A DNA stretch of 64,000 nucleotides. It comes from an uncultured Roseburia sp. Lineage in GTDB: Bacteria; Bacillota; Clostridia; Lachnospirales; Lachnospiraceae. The notes under the pieces were generated by a model. That model had not been told where the DNA came from. It was given only the letters and a program-made list of their open reading frames with translations, and ran no database searches. Made by a program: the position numbers and the translations under genes. The first letter of the stretch is position 1; each line of letters starts with the position of its first letter. The stretch covers positions 1 to 64,000 of the forward strand of contig URUD01000003.1 of assembly GCA_900550935.1 (NCBI GenBank). The letters run 5' to 3'. Positions 24,801 to 31,717 of this stretch are shown here, piece after piece.

Positions 24801-26866
24801 TATCCTGTTATCGTAGCCCGGTTTGCATCGTCCAGCGTATAGGTATAAATCGGCACGATCGCATCGCCTGCGCCTGCATCAACATAGCTTCCCACACCTG
24901 CCGGATTGAAATATCTCGAACTCGGAGAGGTACAGTAGCTTGTCCAGCCCCCCTGCGCGATAAATTCTTTTCCACGTGTACAGGATGTCCGAAGTACACC
25001 ATCTTCAATATGGTAGTACACACGTACCGGACTGTTATCTTTCCCCCAGATTTCTATGCTCTTGCTAAATCTCTTTGAAAGGATACCCACTCCGATTTTT
25101 GCGCTCGCACCCACAGAAGCATACAGATACGCTGCCTGCGATACACAGTATGACGGTGTCCCGGAGCTGTATTTTACATATTTGAGATTCATGCGTGCTC
25201 CGGCTTTTGCATTGATATCACCACTGACGATTCCCAGTGTTGCCTGCGCCGAAAGCACAACACCTGTGGTCAGATCTGCTTCCGCCGAAAAAGAAAATCC
25301 TTTTTTCCGGCTGTTTCCAACCACACGAAAGCCATCCGAATATGCAAATCCGGATTCAAATTCTTTTTCCACGGTAAGTGTCGCCTCACCGGAAAGATTA
25401 TATTCCATTGCCAGTGTCAGCATGCCGATACCACCGAGCGGCACCACACCAAGTGTCAGTGTATGATTGATATCCTGAAATGCGTCTCCCTTTACGTTGC
25501 AGGAATATTCCATGTCGCCACTGATCGTAAAATAATAGTCATTATTTTTCAGGCGATAATTCACTTTCATATTTGAGATTACAACGTTTACGGTCGCTGT
25601 GACATCATCCGAAATAGAAATGGTTTTATCTGCCCTCAGGGTATTTCCGTTATAAGAAATTCCTCTTGTCCTGCTCTCTGTCACAGCAACATTATTTACC
25701 ACATAGGTTTCCTCATCCGCTGGAACAAATTTCCTCAGATCGACATCCAGTTCACCCTGCTGATCAACATTCAAAACTGCTCCATCCTCGGCATCTGAGA
25801 TTGCAATGTATATCGTTGTTCCTTCCGTCCGCACACTTTCCGCCTTATATGCCATTGCGATATCATTGACATACACGGCAAATGTTGTTCCCGGCGTGAT
25901 CGTAACAGGACAGTTTTCAATCATAACCGTTCCATCCACATCAATGGACACTGCTGTTCCCTCCGGCACGATAACGACACCAGAAGCGAATGTACAGGTA
26001 TTTTCTTTTCCTGTTTCTATCTGTGCATCTGCTAAAACCTGCTTTGCATCTGCGATCATGGCATCATGTTCTTCTGTCGTAAGAGGCTGTTCCGGCAGGA
26101 ATTTTCCATCAGAAACCGTAACCCATCCCCGGTCGATAGCAATCTGTGCCGCCTCTTTATATGTAACATCTGTAGCATCCTGATAAGTATAACTGTCCGT
26201 CTCCGGTACAAAACCAAGCATCTCGTTCATAGTCTGCGCTGCAAATTCGCGTGTCACTGCATCTTCCGGGCAAAACTCTTCCCCTGCCTCAAGATCGATC
26301 ATTCCATACTCACACGCTACCATCACATCCCGGTAAAAGGAATCATCCTCTGAAATATCACTGTAATAATTATCCGGGTAATCGTCCTCCTCTACCGTAA
26401 GATCAAACAATGTTACCAATTCCTGTACCCATGCAATCCTGCTGATCTCATCACCGGATAATGTTCTTTTTATCGTTTTCTCTGGGCTTTCCATCTCCTC
26501 CGGCGCCTCAGTTTCAGTTTCCTCTACGGTCTCTGTCTCTTCTGTAGACTCCGTTTCTGTTGTTTCTTCTTCCTCGCTTGACTCAGTTTCGCTTGTTTTC
26601 TCTTTCTCGGTTGACTCCGTTTCAGCTATTTCCGTCTCCTCGCCAGTCTCTGTCTCAACTTTTTTTGTTTCATCTGATTTTTCACTTTCCTGCCCACTCT
26701 CATTTTCCTGCTCCGTGGTCTGCGTTTCGGCAGGATCTTTTTCACTCTGACTGCTTTCTTCCTGGGTCTGCTGACTTTCTGCCGTCACATCTGCAAACAG
26801 CATTTCCGGTGTTGCCGTAAATGTCATACAAACACATAACAACCATGCTATCATCCGTTTTTTCAT
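21869..26866 (-). CDS. Large secreted leucine-rich-repeat (BspA-like) surface protein with SLH-like, Ig-like and FN3 domains
   Basis: 1665 residues. A signal peptide (about 1-26) is followed by a low-complexity Glu/Thr/Ser region (about 30-130), then SLH-like segments (about 140-290; YGMIDLEAGEEFCPEDAVTR, RGWVTVSDGKFLPEQPL) that probably bind the wall. Next come a beta-rich region to about 670, BspA-type LRR_5 repeats (about 675-1245; AFxxCxxLxxIxIPxSVxxIGxxAF), two to three bacterial Ig-like (BIG2) domains (about 1250-1490), an InlB-type beta repeat (about 1495-1565; FAGWYTDSKFKKK) and a C-terminal FN3 domain. It is likely an adhesin or binding protein. The LRR part contains a 171-residue duplication. 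The mRNA leader carries a structured element and the promoter has an inverted repeat. Confidence 0.92.
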   Translation of the reverse strand: MKKRMIAWLLCVCMTFTATPEMLFADVTAESQQTQEESSQSEKDPAETQTTEQENESGQESEKSDETKKVETETGEETEIAETESTEKEKTSETESSEEEETTETESTEETETVEETETEAPEEMESPEKTIKRTLSGDEISRIAWVQELVTLFDLTVEEDDYPDNYYSDISEDDSFYRDVMVACEYGMIDLEAGEEFCPEDAVTREFAAQTMNEMLGFVPETDSYTYQDATDVTYKEAAQIAIDRGWVTVSDGKFLPEQPLTTEEHDAMIADAKQVLADAQIETGKENTCTFASGVVIVPEGTAVSIDVDGTVMIENCPVTITPGTTFAVYVNDIAMAYKAESVRTEGTTIYIAISDAEDGAVLNVDQQGELDVDLRKFVPADEETYVVNNVAVTESRTRGISYNGNTLRADKTISISDDVTATVNVVISNMKVNYRLKNNDYYFTISGDMEYSCNVKGDAFQDINHTLTLGVVPLGGIGMLTLAMEYNLSGEATLTVEKEFESGFAYSDGFRVVGNSRKKGFSFSAEADLTTGVVLSAQATLGIVSGDINAKAGARMNLKYVKYSSGTPSYCVSQAAYLYASVGASAKIGVGILSKRFSKSIEIWGKDNSPVRVYYHIEDGVLRTSCTRGKEFIAQGGWTSYCTSPSSRYFNPAGVGSYVDAGAGDAIVPIYTYTLDDANRATITGYSGSAIALYIPGEIDGHEVVAIGRGAFKNRTDLKTVMIPDSVEKIEFDAFYNCTDLQNIDLSKNLTTIGYNVFGNCKALIKIGIPRSLKKFDGTWGSGTNTGYGTFGGCSNLKKIKFEEGSTIVCSALFMGCNGIEEIELPDTITEIDDSAFKSCRNLKKVIIPESVTQIGDQAFAECSGLTDVEMQEGINTIGSRAFYKCNRITGITIPDSVEMIEFEAFYQCDKLENIKLSENLTIVGYSVFGDCTLIRKIKIPKTLNEFNTSWGSNTNTSYGVFGGCSNLKNIEFEEGSTTVCAALFMGCDGIEKIELPDTITQIGDSAFRNCKNLATITMNSGIEKIQKFAFEDCSSLTTIDIPDTVKVIGNSNFQGCTNLTEVRLSNVLEEIPTNTFNGCKKLTTINFPSTLTTIGNSAFMDCESLPEAVLPSGVEKIESNAFKNCKALKKVVVQDTVSTIGSSAFYGCEDLTDITLGGKLKKIESQTFYGCTTLPSIVIPYNVTTIGDSAFVNCTKLTQITVPRNTTSIASNAFSYPKKMTMYGPSDCYAQTYANGKGIKYVAQDIPATSIRLDVTNKTAEYYEEFQLTATVTPQNFTDAVVWTSSNEDVATVSDTGYVEICGVGTAVIIVTAGKVKATCTVTVPRLINWIEFDEDEIELKAGETYQLKPDISPSTATNKTLKYTSSDSKVAKVSDSGLVTAISEGEARIRAQATDGSDEYAICYVTVTGKAKVTGITLNQTSAEVKRGENLALQANISPYYAANKNVVWKSVDTKVATVDDNGNVTAKAPGRTKITATSAENSSYQASCTITVPYNITYNLNKGKNNAANPSTYYGKKITLKDPSRKGYVFAGWYTDSKFKKKIAAIDTSAKCDYTLYAKWTKVKVAKVFITSAKNSKSKQILLKYKKVSSVKGYQISYSMDKKFKKAVTKKNTAKTSYTIKKLKKGKTYYVRIRAYKVDSTGGKVYGKYSSVKKVKISK
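23675..24700 (-). repeat. Tandem 513-bp (171-residue) duplication inside the LRR region
   Basis: Two copies (about 24188-24700 and 23675-24187) encode matching blocks, for example IPDSVEKIEFDAFYNC and IPDSVEMIEFEAFYQC, WGSGTNTGYGTFGGCSNLKK and WGSNTNTSYGVFGGCSNLKN. Landmark bases are offset by exactly 513. This stretch is visibly more AT-rich than the LRR repeats on either side. Confidence 0.85.
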
Positions 26867-26880
26867 AACCCTTCTCCTTT

Positions 26881-26979
26881 CGTATCCATGGCGGTGTCAG
26901 GTTTCTACTTCGGGAGTTTGCACCTAAAAAGAGTCATTGCTTTCCTTTTTGGGTATAATGTCTATCACTCCCCAACCGC
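26881..26979 (-). ncRNA. Structured leader element of the surface-protein mRNA (unknown motif, copy 1)
   Basis: On the minus strand an outer stem GCGGT/ACCGC (26975-26979 with 26891-26895) encloses an inner stem GGGAGT/ACTCCC (26967-26972 with 26912-26917). A third stem inside the loop is CCAAAAAG/CTTTTTAGG. A single-stranded stretch GAAGTAGAAACCTGAC joins the inner and outer stems. The element ends next to the ribosome binding site (GGAGAAGG). A second copy lies at 28602-28702. I could not match it to a riboswitch class. Confidence 0.55.
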
Positions 26980-27055
26980 AAAGGTTCCTTTGAACTTTTT
27001 GAAGCGCAGTTTTTCATACGTCACTTGACACGATCCATTTCTATTATTTTCCTTC

Positions 27056-27084
27056 ATTATAGTCATCTTTCTGACTATGGTCAA
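27056..27084 (-). promoter_or_regulatory. Promoter of the surface-protein gene with an operator-like inverted repeat
   Basis: TTGACC, 17 bp, TATAAT on the minus strand gives a leader of about 180 nt. The spacer and the start of the -10 form an inverted repeat ATAGTCA/TGACTAT (27059-27078). The divergent HTH gene at 27137 is an obvious candidate for its regulator. Confidence 0.7.
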
Positions 27085-27136
27085 GTATGAGACTACACCA
27101 TACCATACATATTGTAAAGAAACGGAGGAAAATGTG

Positions 27137-27355
27137 ATGATCGATTACAGTCCATTTTGGATTACACTTGAATGTTCCAGCGAAACAACTTATACCTTGA
27201 TAAACAAACATCATATATCAAGTGCCATCATCGACAAACTCCGTAAAAACAAACCAATGAATACTACTACTTTGAATGATCTGTGTCGGATCCTTAATTG
27301 CAGACTGGATGAAATTGCGCAATATATCCCATCGGAAACGGATCAACCTTTATAG
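27137..27355 (+). CDS. Small XRE-like helix-turn-helix regulator
   Basis: A 72-residue protein made almost only of a Cro/CI-type helix-turn-helix (TLINKHHISSAIIDKLRKNK, TTLNDLCRILNCRLDEIAQY). A GGAGG ribosome binding site 8 nt before the ATG sets the start; the frame is open 20 codons further upstream. It is divergent from the surface-protein gene and may control it by binding the inverted repeat in that promoter. That link is inference from position. The 241 bp after it are AT-rich and hold nothing I can call. Confidence 0.85.
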   Translation: MIDYSPFWITLECSSETTYTLINKHHISSAIIDKLRKNKPMNTTTLNDLCRILNCRLDEIAQYIPSETDQPL

Positions 27356-27567
27356 TTTTATATACTGCATTTCACAATCGCAAGCAGAACTATCATTATC
27401 GTTTTTATTGTTGATATCCAGTTTCATAAATTTTCCTACTAGAATTTTTGATTGAAATAATCTGAATCGGCTTTTTGCCATAGAATAATTTTGATTTAAA
27501 CTTCATGATTTTTTGATATATTTCTTATTTATATTAATCTGCAGTCGGAGTTGCCACGATATTTTTC

Positions 27568-27607
27568 ATAAAAACAGGACAGACCAAGTATTCTACTCAG
27601 TCTGCCC
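27568..27607 (-). terminator. Terminator of the GNAT-like gene, copy A of a duplicated terminator
   Basis: The minus strand reads a stem GGGGCAGAC.../GTCTGTCC followed by a T run. The sequence is nearly identical to 28557-28599. The stop codon of the upstream gene and its last two codons lie inside the repeat. Confidence 0.8.
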
Positions 27608-28232
27608 CTTCTAAACATATTTTTCTTTTAATTAATCCACTTGTACGTTCTTGATTAAATCTTACATCAAATCCATTCTTCTTATAAAAATGTTCCAACT
27701 TGTCAAAGTTTTTTCTGTCTACCGGAGACAACTCCCCCTTTATTGTATCTATCTTTAACTCTTTTGCTTTAGTAAATAAACATTCTAATAATAATGTGCC
27801 ATTTCCGCAGTTTTCATCTATAGCAAATAAGTCTTCTATCCAAATATGATCATTTTTCACCGTCGCTAATATTCTCGGACAGCTACAAATGCCTTGGCAT
27901 CGTTCACCAGATAAATAGAAATCTAAATCTTTTCCAAATAAAGTATCACGAAAATCCTCCATAACTATATACAAATCACCCAATTTATTTTTTACTATTT
28001 TGACAGCTTTACATTCTTTGTATATATTTAGCGATGTAGAAAAATATCCATATTGTTTGATCACATCATTTAGTTCGATTATTTTACAATTTTGCGTGCT
28101 AATTTGTTTTCTTGCATCAACAATGATATTTTCTAATAATTTCGTTCTATCCTTTTCTTTCTTTATACGCAATATTAATAATGCAATTGTAATAATTAAC
28201 ACTAAAACTATATACCACATATATTTATTCAT
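27597..28232 (-). CDS. Membrane-anchored GNAT-like protein
   Basis: 211 residues. An N-terminal membrane helix (MWYIVLVLIITIALLILRI) is followed by a short coiled coil and a cytoplasmic domain whose second half resembles a GNAT acetyltransferase: IWIEDLFAIDENCGNGTLLL (the acetyl-CoA loop region, though the loop is not a perfect RxxGxG/A) and KLEHFYKKNGFDV. A cysteine cluster (RCQGICSCP) precedes it. Substrate unknown. The gene is more AT-rich than the core genes, and its 3' end is formed by a duplicated terminator, so it may be acquired. The start at 28232 follows GGAAGAAGG. Confidence 0.65.
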   Translation of the reverse strand: MNKYMWYIVLVLIITIALLILRIKKEKDRTKLLENIIVDARKQISTQNCKIIELNDVIKQYGYFSTSLNIYKECKAVKIVKNKLGDLYIVMEDFRDTLFGKDLDFYLSGERCQGICSCPRILATVKNDHIWIEDLFAIDENCGNGTLLLECLFTKAKELKIDTIKGELSPVDRKNFDKLEHFYKKNGFDVRFNQERTSGLIKRKICLEGAD

Positions 28233-28276
28233 AAAACCTTCTTCCTTTCTCATTTATAGAAGAATTATAACATAAA

Positions 28277-28396
28277 CTAAATATCCCTTCCATCTAAATA
28301 AGCATCCCGATACCTTAATATGTAATATTCTACAATATTAATTTTAGAATTTAACATTGCTTTGTATATATAATCTATCATCTCAATATTCATCAT
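28277..28396 (-). CDS. Possible small ORF or gene remnant
   Basis: 39 codons (starts MMNIEMIDYIYKAML, ends YRDAYLDGRDI), 24 bp before the next reading frame. Composition is protein-like but there is no ribosome binding site close to either ATG, and an in-frame stop lies just upstream. It may be a decayed fragment. The rest of 28254-28556 is AT-rich with nothing else I can support. Confidence 0.22.
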   Translation of the reverse strand: MMNIEMIDYIYKAMLNSKINIVEYYILRYRDAYLDGRDI

Positions 28397-28555
28397 TAGT
28401 CTACTTTGTTTTCAACAATTACTTTCTCCTGTCAAATTTTTTTCGATAAAACGTACCTTTCAATTTTGAACAATATAATATTTTTCTTACATTGTGCATA
28501 GCATATATAAGTACTTTAAAACCATTAGTGTAAGTTTTATATCTTTTTAATCAAA

Positions 28556-28600
28556 ACACAAAAACAGGGCAGACCAAGTATTTCTACTCAGTCTGCCCTG
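28556..28600 (-). terminator. Strong terminator, copy B of the duplicated terminator
   Basis: A 10-bp perfect stem CAGGGCAGAC/GTCTGCCCTG followed by TTTTTGTGTTTTG on the minus strand. It ends transcription coming from metA and from the small RNA. Confidence 0.9.
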
Positions 28601-28601
28601 C

Positions 28602-28702
28602 AAAATAAAAAGCATAATTACTTTTGGATGGGCGGTGTATCCATCATCTCAGGTACTCCCTTCGGAGTGCGTTGGGAACCACTTCCGACCGCAAAAATAA
28701 TT
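28602..28702 (-). ncRNA. Candidate small RNA, copy 2 of the structured motif
   Basis: A ~100-nt minus-strand element. Its ends pair (AAGCATAATTA/TAATTATGCTT, followed by TTTATTTT). Inside, GCGGT/ACCGC (28688-28692 with 28632-28636) encloses GGA(A)GTG/CACTCC (28680-28686 with 28664-28669). The joining strand begins GAAGGGAGTACCTGA, like the leader copy at 26896-26911. An extended -10 promoter starts right at its 5' end. A 9-codon ORF (MMDTPPIQK) preceded by GGGAG lies inside; whether it is translated is unknown. Confidence 0.55.
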
Positions 28703-28708
28703 ATGCTT

Positions 28709-28737
28709 ATTATATCATACTGCAAAACAACAGTCTA
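28709..28737 (-). promoter_or_regulatory. Extended -10 promoter of the small RNA
   Basis: TGATATAAT with a weak -35 (TAGACT) 17 bp upstream, located just after the metA stop codon. Confidence 0.6.
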
Positions 28738-28748
28738 CTCTCGCTTCC

Positions 28749-29681
28749 CTATTTTCCCACAATCTCTGCCGTATCAATGAACTCATACGGTGTAGTTTGA
28801 TACACATAATAATTCAGCCAGTTCGAATAGAGGATATTGCCATGTGACCGCCATTCCAGTTTCGGTTTTTGCGTATCATCATCATCCGGATAATAATTAA
28901 CCGGAAGGTCGATTGGAAGTCCTTTTGATTTATCTCTTTTATATTCCTTGTCAAGTGTATAGCGATCGTACTCAGGATGTCCCATCACAAAGATACGTCT
29001 TCCCTCGTCTGCGATCGCCAGAAAAACACCTGCCACATCGGATTCTGCCAGGATCGTCAGGTCTTTTATGTTGCGGATCGTCTCAGCACTGACCTCGGTA
29101 TGTCTGGAATGCGGTGCCATAAAAGAATCATCAAATCCACGCACCAGCGGCACTTTCCGGTTCATTACATGATGCTCGTACACGCCAAACATTTTCTTTG
29201 GAAGTAATGTTTTTTGAAGTCCATAATGATAATAAAGACCTGCCTGTGCGCCCCAGCAAAGGTGCATTGTGGATGTCACATGCGTCTTGGTCCATTCAAA
29301 AATATCACACATCTCGTTCCAGAAATCGACTTCCTCGTATTCCATCTGTTCCAGCGGTGCTCCTGTAATGATCAGACCATCAAAATAACGGTTTTTCACC
29401 TGCGCAAACGTCTCATAAAATTTGTTTAAATGGCTCATGGATGTATTTTTCGATTCATGGGTCGAAACGGTAATAAATGTAACCTCAACCTGTAATGGTG
29501 TATTCGACAGGGAACGCAAAAGCTGCAATTCTGTCTCTTCCTTTAACGGCATCAGGTTTAAGATCCCGATCTGAATAACACGGATATCCTGATGCGATGC
29601 ACGATTTTCATCCATAACAAATATATTTTCCTTTTCTAAGATTTCTTTTGCAGGCAAATCGCTCTGTGTTTTTATTGGCAT
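28749..29681 (-). CDS. metA: Homoserine O-acetyltransferase (MetA family)
   Basis: A 310-residue MetA-type acyltransferase of methionine synthesis. Catalytic Cys142 lies in MHLCWGAQAG, and MGHPEYDRYTLDKEY carries the His-Glu pair. Residue 111 is Glu (GAPLEQMEY). In this family Glu111 goes with acetyl-CoA use and Gly111 (as in E. coli) with succinyl-CoA, so the product is probably O-acetylhomoserine. It lies 26 bp after ligA and is likely in the same transcript; no S-box or T-box is seen. Confidence 0.94.
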   Translation of the reverse strand: MPIKTQSDLPAKEILEKENIFVMDENRASHQDIRVIQIGILNLMPLKEETELQLLRSLSNTPLQVEVTFITVSTHESKNTSMSHLNKFYETFAQVKNRYFDGLIITGAPLEQMEYEEVDFWNEMCDIFEWTKTHVTSTMHLCWGAQAGLYYHYGLQKTLLPKKMFGVYEHHVMNRKVPLVRGFDDSFMAPHSRHTEVSAETIRNIKDLTILAESDVAGVFLAIADEGRRIFVMGHPEYDRYTLDKEYKRDKSKGLPIDLPVNYYPDDDDTQKPKLEWRSHGNILYSNWLNYYVYQTTPYEFIDTAEIVGK

Positions 29682-29707
29682 AACAATCCCTCTCTTTATA
29701 GTGCCTC

Positions 29708-31717
29708 TTATTGCTGTGCGTTTATTTCCAGCATCTGATACAGCTGCGCTTCGTTGATCACGGTAATGCCCAGTTCGTTTGCCTTATCCAGCTTACTGCC
29801 CGCATTTTCTCCTGCCAGCACATAATCTGTCTTTTTCGAAACAGAACCTGATACCTTACCACCATATTTTTCAATCAGTTCCGCTGCCTCTTTTCTGCCA
29901 AGGGATGGCAGTGTGCCGGTCACCACGACCGTTTTTCCAGTTAAAGCAGACTCTATGGTAGCCGCTTCTTTTGCAGCCATATTGACACCCGCCTCTTTTA
30001 ACCGCGCCACGATCTCCTGATTTTTTTCATTTTCAAAAAAAGTGCGGATGCACTGTGCACTTACTTCTCCGATGTCATTGACTGCCTTCAGTTCTTCTGC
30101 TGTGGCGTGCTCTAAGTGCTCCATCGTCTTGAAATATTTCATGATCGCTTTGGCGGCTGCCTTTCCGACATTCGGAATACCAAATCCGGTCAGAAGCTGA
30201 TACGCATCATTTTCTTTTGCTTTTTCGATCGCACCAAGCAGCTTGTCCGTATTTTTCTCTTTTCCGATAATGCCCTGTTCGATCAAGGTGTCACGATGAT
30301 TTTTCAATTCGAAAATATCCGCAATATCTTTAATATACCCCAAACGGACCAATTCTTCAATATAAACCGTTCCAAATCCCTTGATATCCATGGCATCACG
30401 TCCGACAAAATTGATGATGTGACGCTCTAACTGTGCCGGGCAGTTCGGCGAAGTACACTTGATGTCCGCCGTATCTCTTTCACGCTCCGTATGTGCTCCA
30501 CATACCGGACAGGTGTCCGGTATCATGAACCGTTTCCATCCTTCGGGTCTTTTTTCTTTCCTTACTTCCTTTACTTTTGGAATGATCTCACCGGATTTAT
30601 AGACCACGATCGTATCTCCAATTCCGATATCCAGATCATCAATAAAATCCTGATTGTGCAGTGTTGCCCTGGAAACAGATGTTCCGCAGAGCCGGATCGG
30701 CTCAAAGATCGCGGTCGGTGTGATCCTGCCGGTTCTTCCCACAGAAAGCTCGATATCTAAAAGTTTCGTTTCTTTTTCCTCCGGCGGATATTTATACGCC
30801 ACTGCCCAGCGCGGTACTTTTGAGGTATTACCGAGTTTCTCTCTGTCTGCGTAGCTATTGATCTTTACCACGGCACCATCGATGTCATACGCAAGTTTTC
30901 CTCTGTTCTCGCCTATGGCACAGATCGCATCCCAGACTTCATCCGCTGTTTTGCAGACTTTATAATCATCGATTACCGTAACGCCCTCTTTTTTCAAAAA
31001 CTCATAGCCCTGCGTGTGTGTCTTGATCTCCATACCGCGCACCTGCTGTATATTAAAGATAAACATTGAGAGTTCACGTTCTTTTGTCACACTGCTGTCC
31101 AACTGCCGCAGGGTACCTGCGGCACAGTTTCTCGGATTGGCAAAGGTCTTTTTACCGTGCAGCTCCTGTCTCTCATTTACCTTTTCAAAGGCTTCATTTT
31201 TCATATAGACTTCGCCGCGGATCTCTAAGTACTCCGGTGCATCCTTTAATTTCTTTTTGACGTCTTTGATCACCTTCGCATTTGCCGTAACGTCCTCTCC
31301 GAATGTCACACCGTCACCTCGGGTCAAGGCAAGTGCCAGATTTCCCTCTTCATAGCGCAGTGCCATGGACAGTCCGTCGATCTTGTATTCTACCACAAAC
31401 TCCGGATCGTCTAGCTGTTCTTTCATCTGTGCCACAAATTCATACACTTCTTCCTTTGAGAACACATCCTGTAAACTTAACATCGGGACATTGTGCGGCA
31501 CCAGCACACCTGCCGTTCTCTTTGCCGTTCCACCTACATGACGGGTCGGAGAATCTTCGGTCACAAGTTCCGGGTGCTCTTTTTCCAGACGTTTTAACTC
31601 TAACATCAGCTGATCAAACTCATAGTCTGTGATCTCAGGACTGTCTTCGTTATAGTAACGGTTGCTATGATAATTTATTTTTTCCCGCAGCTCTTTGATC
31701 TTTTCTTCTACTGTCAT
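29708..31717 (-). CDS. ligA: NAD-dependent DNA ligase
   Basis: A 669-residue ligase, the normal length. Seen in order: N-terminal Ia domain (YYNEDSPEITDYEFDQLM), adenylation lysine in EYKIDGLSMALRYE, OB fold, Cys4 zinc finger (CPVCGAHTE...CTSPNCPAQLE), helix-hairpin-helix repeats, and a C-terminal BRCT domain (GKTVVVTGTLPSLGRKEA). Its first 53 bp overlap the 3' end of the pseudouridine synthase gene. The AAGGAGG site is about 12 nt from the ATG, somewhat far. Confidence 0.98.
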   Translation of the reverse strand: MTVEEKIKELREKINYHSNRYYNEDSPEITDYEFDQLMLELKRLEKEHPELVTEDSPTRHVGGTAKRTAGVLVPHNVPMLSLQDVFSKEEVYEFVAQMKEQLDDPEFVVEYKIDGLSMALRYEEGNLALALTRGDGVTFGEDVTANAKVIKDVKKKLKDAPEYLEIRGEVYMKNEAFEKVNERQELHGKKTFANPRNCAAGTLRQLDSSVTKERELSMFIFNIQQVRGMEIKTHTQGYEFLKKEGVTVIDDYKVCKTADEVWDAICAIGENRGKLAYDIDGAVVKINSYADREKLGNTSKVPRWAVAYKYPPEEKETKLLDIELSVGRTGRITPTAIFEPIRLCGTSVSRATLHNQDFIDDLDIGIGDTIVVYKSGEIIPKVKEVRKEKRPEGWKRFMIPDTCPVCGAHTERERDTADIKCTSPNCPAQLERHIINFVGRDAMDIKGFGTVYIEELVRLGYIKDIADIFELKNHRDTLIEQGIIGKEKNTDKLLGAIEKAKENDAYQLLTGFGIPNVGKAAAKAIMKYFKTMEHLEHATAEELKAVNDIGEVSAQCIRTFFENEKNQEIVARLKEAGVNMAAKEAATIESALTGKTVVVTGTLPSLGRKEAAELIEKYGGKVSGSVSKKTDYVLAGENAGSKLDKANELGITVINEAQLYQMLEINAQQ

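Noticed and set aside
26881..26995. Leader of the surface-protein gene as a c-di-GMP, c-di-AMP, ZTP or cobalamin riboswitch
   Set aside because: The conserved cores I remember for these classes are not present; only the two-copy motif described can be supported.
27356..27566. Short peptides (12-33 codons) on the minus strand in the AT-rich gap
   Set aside because: One has a weak AGGAAA site, but none shows promoter, conserved pattern or terminator; too short to support.
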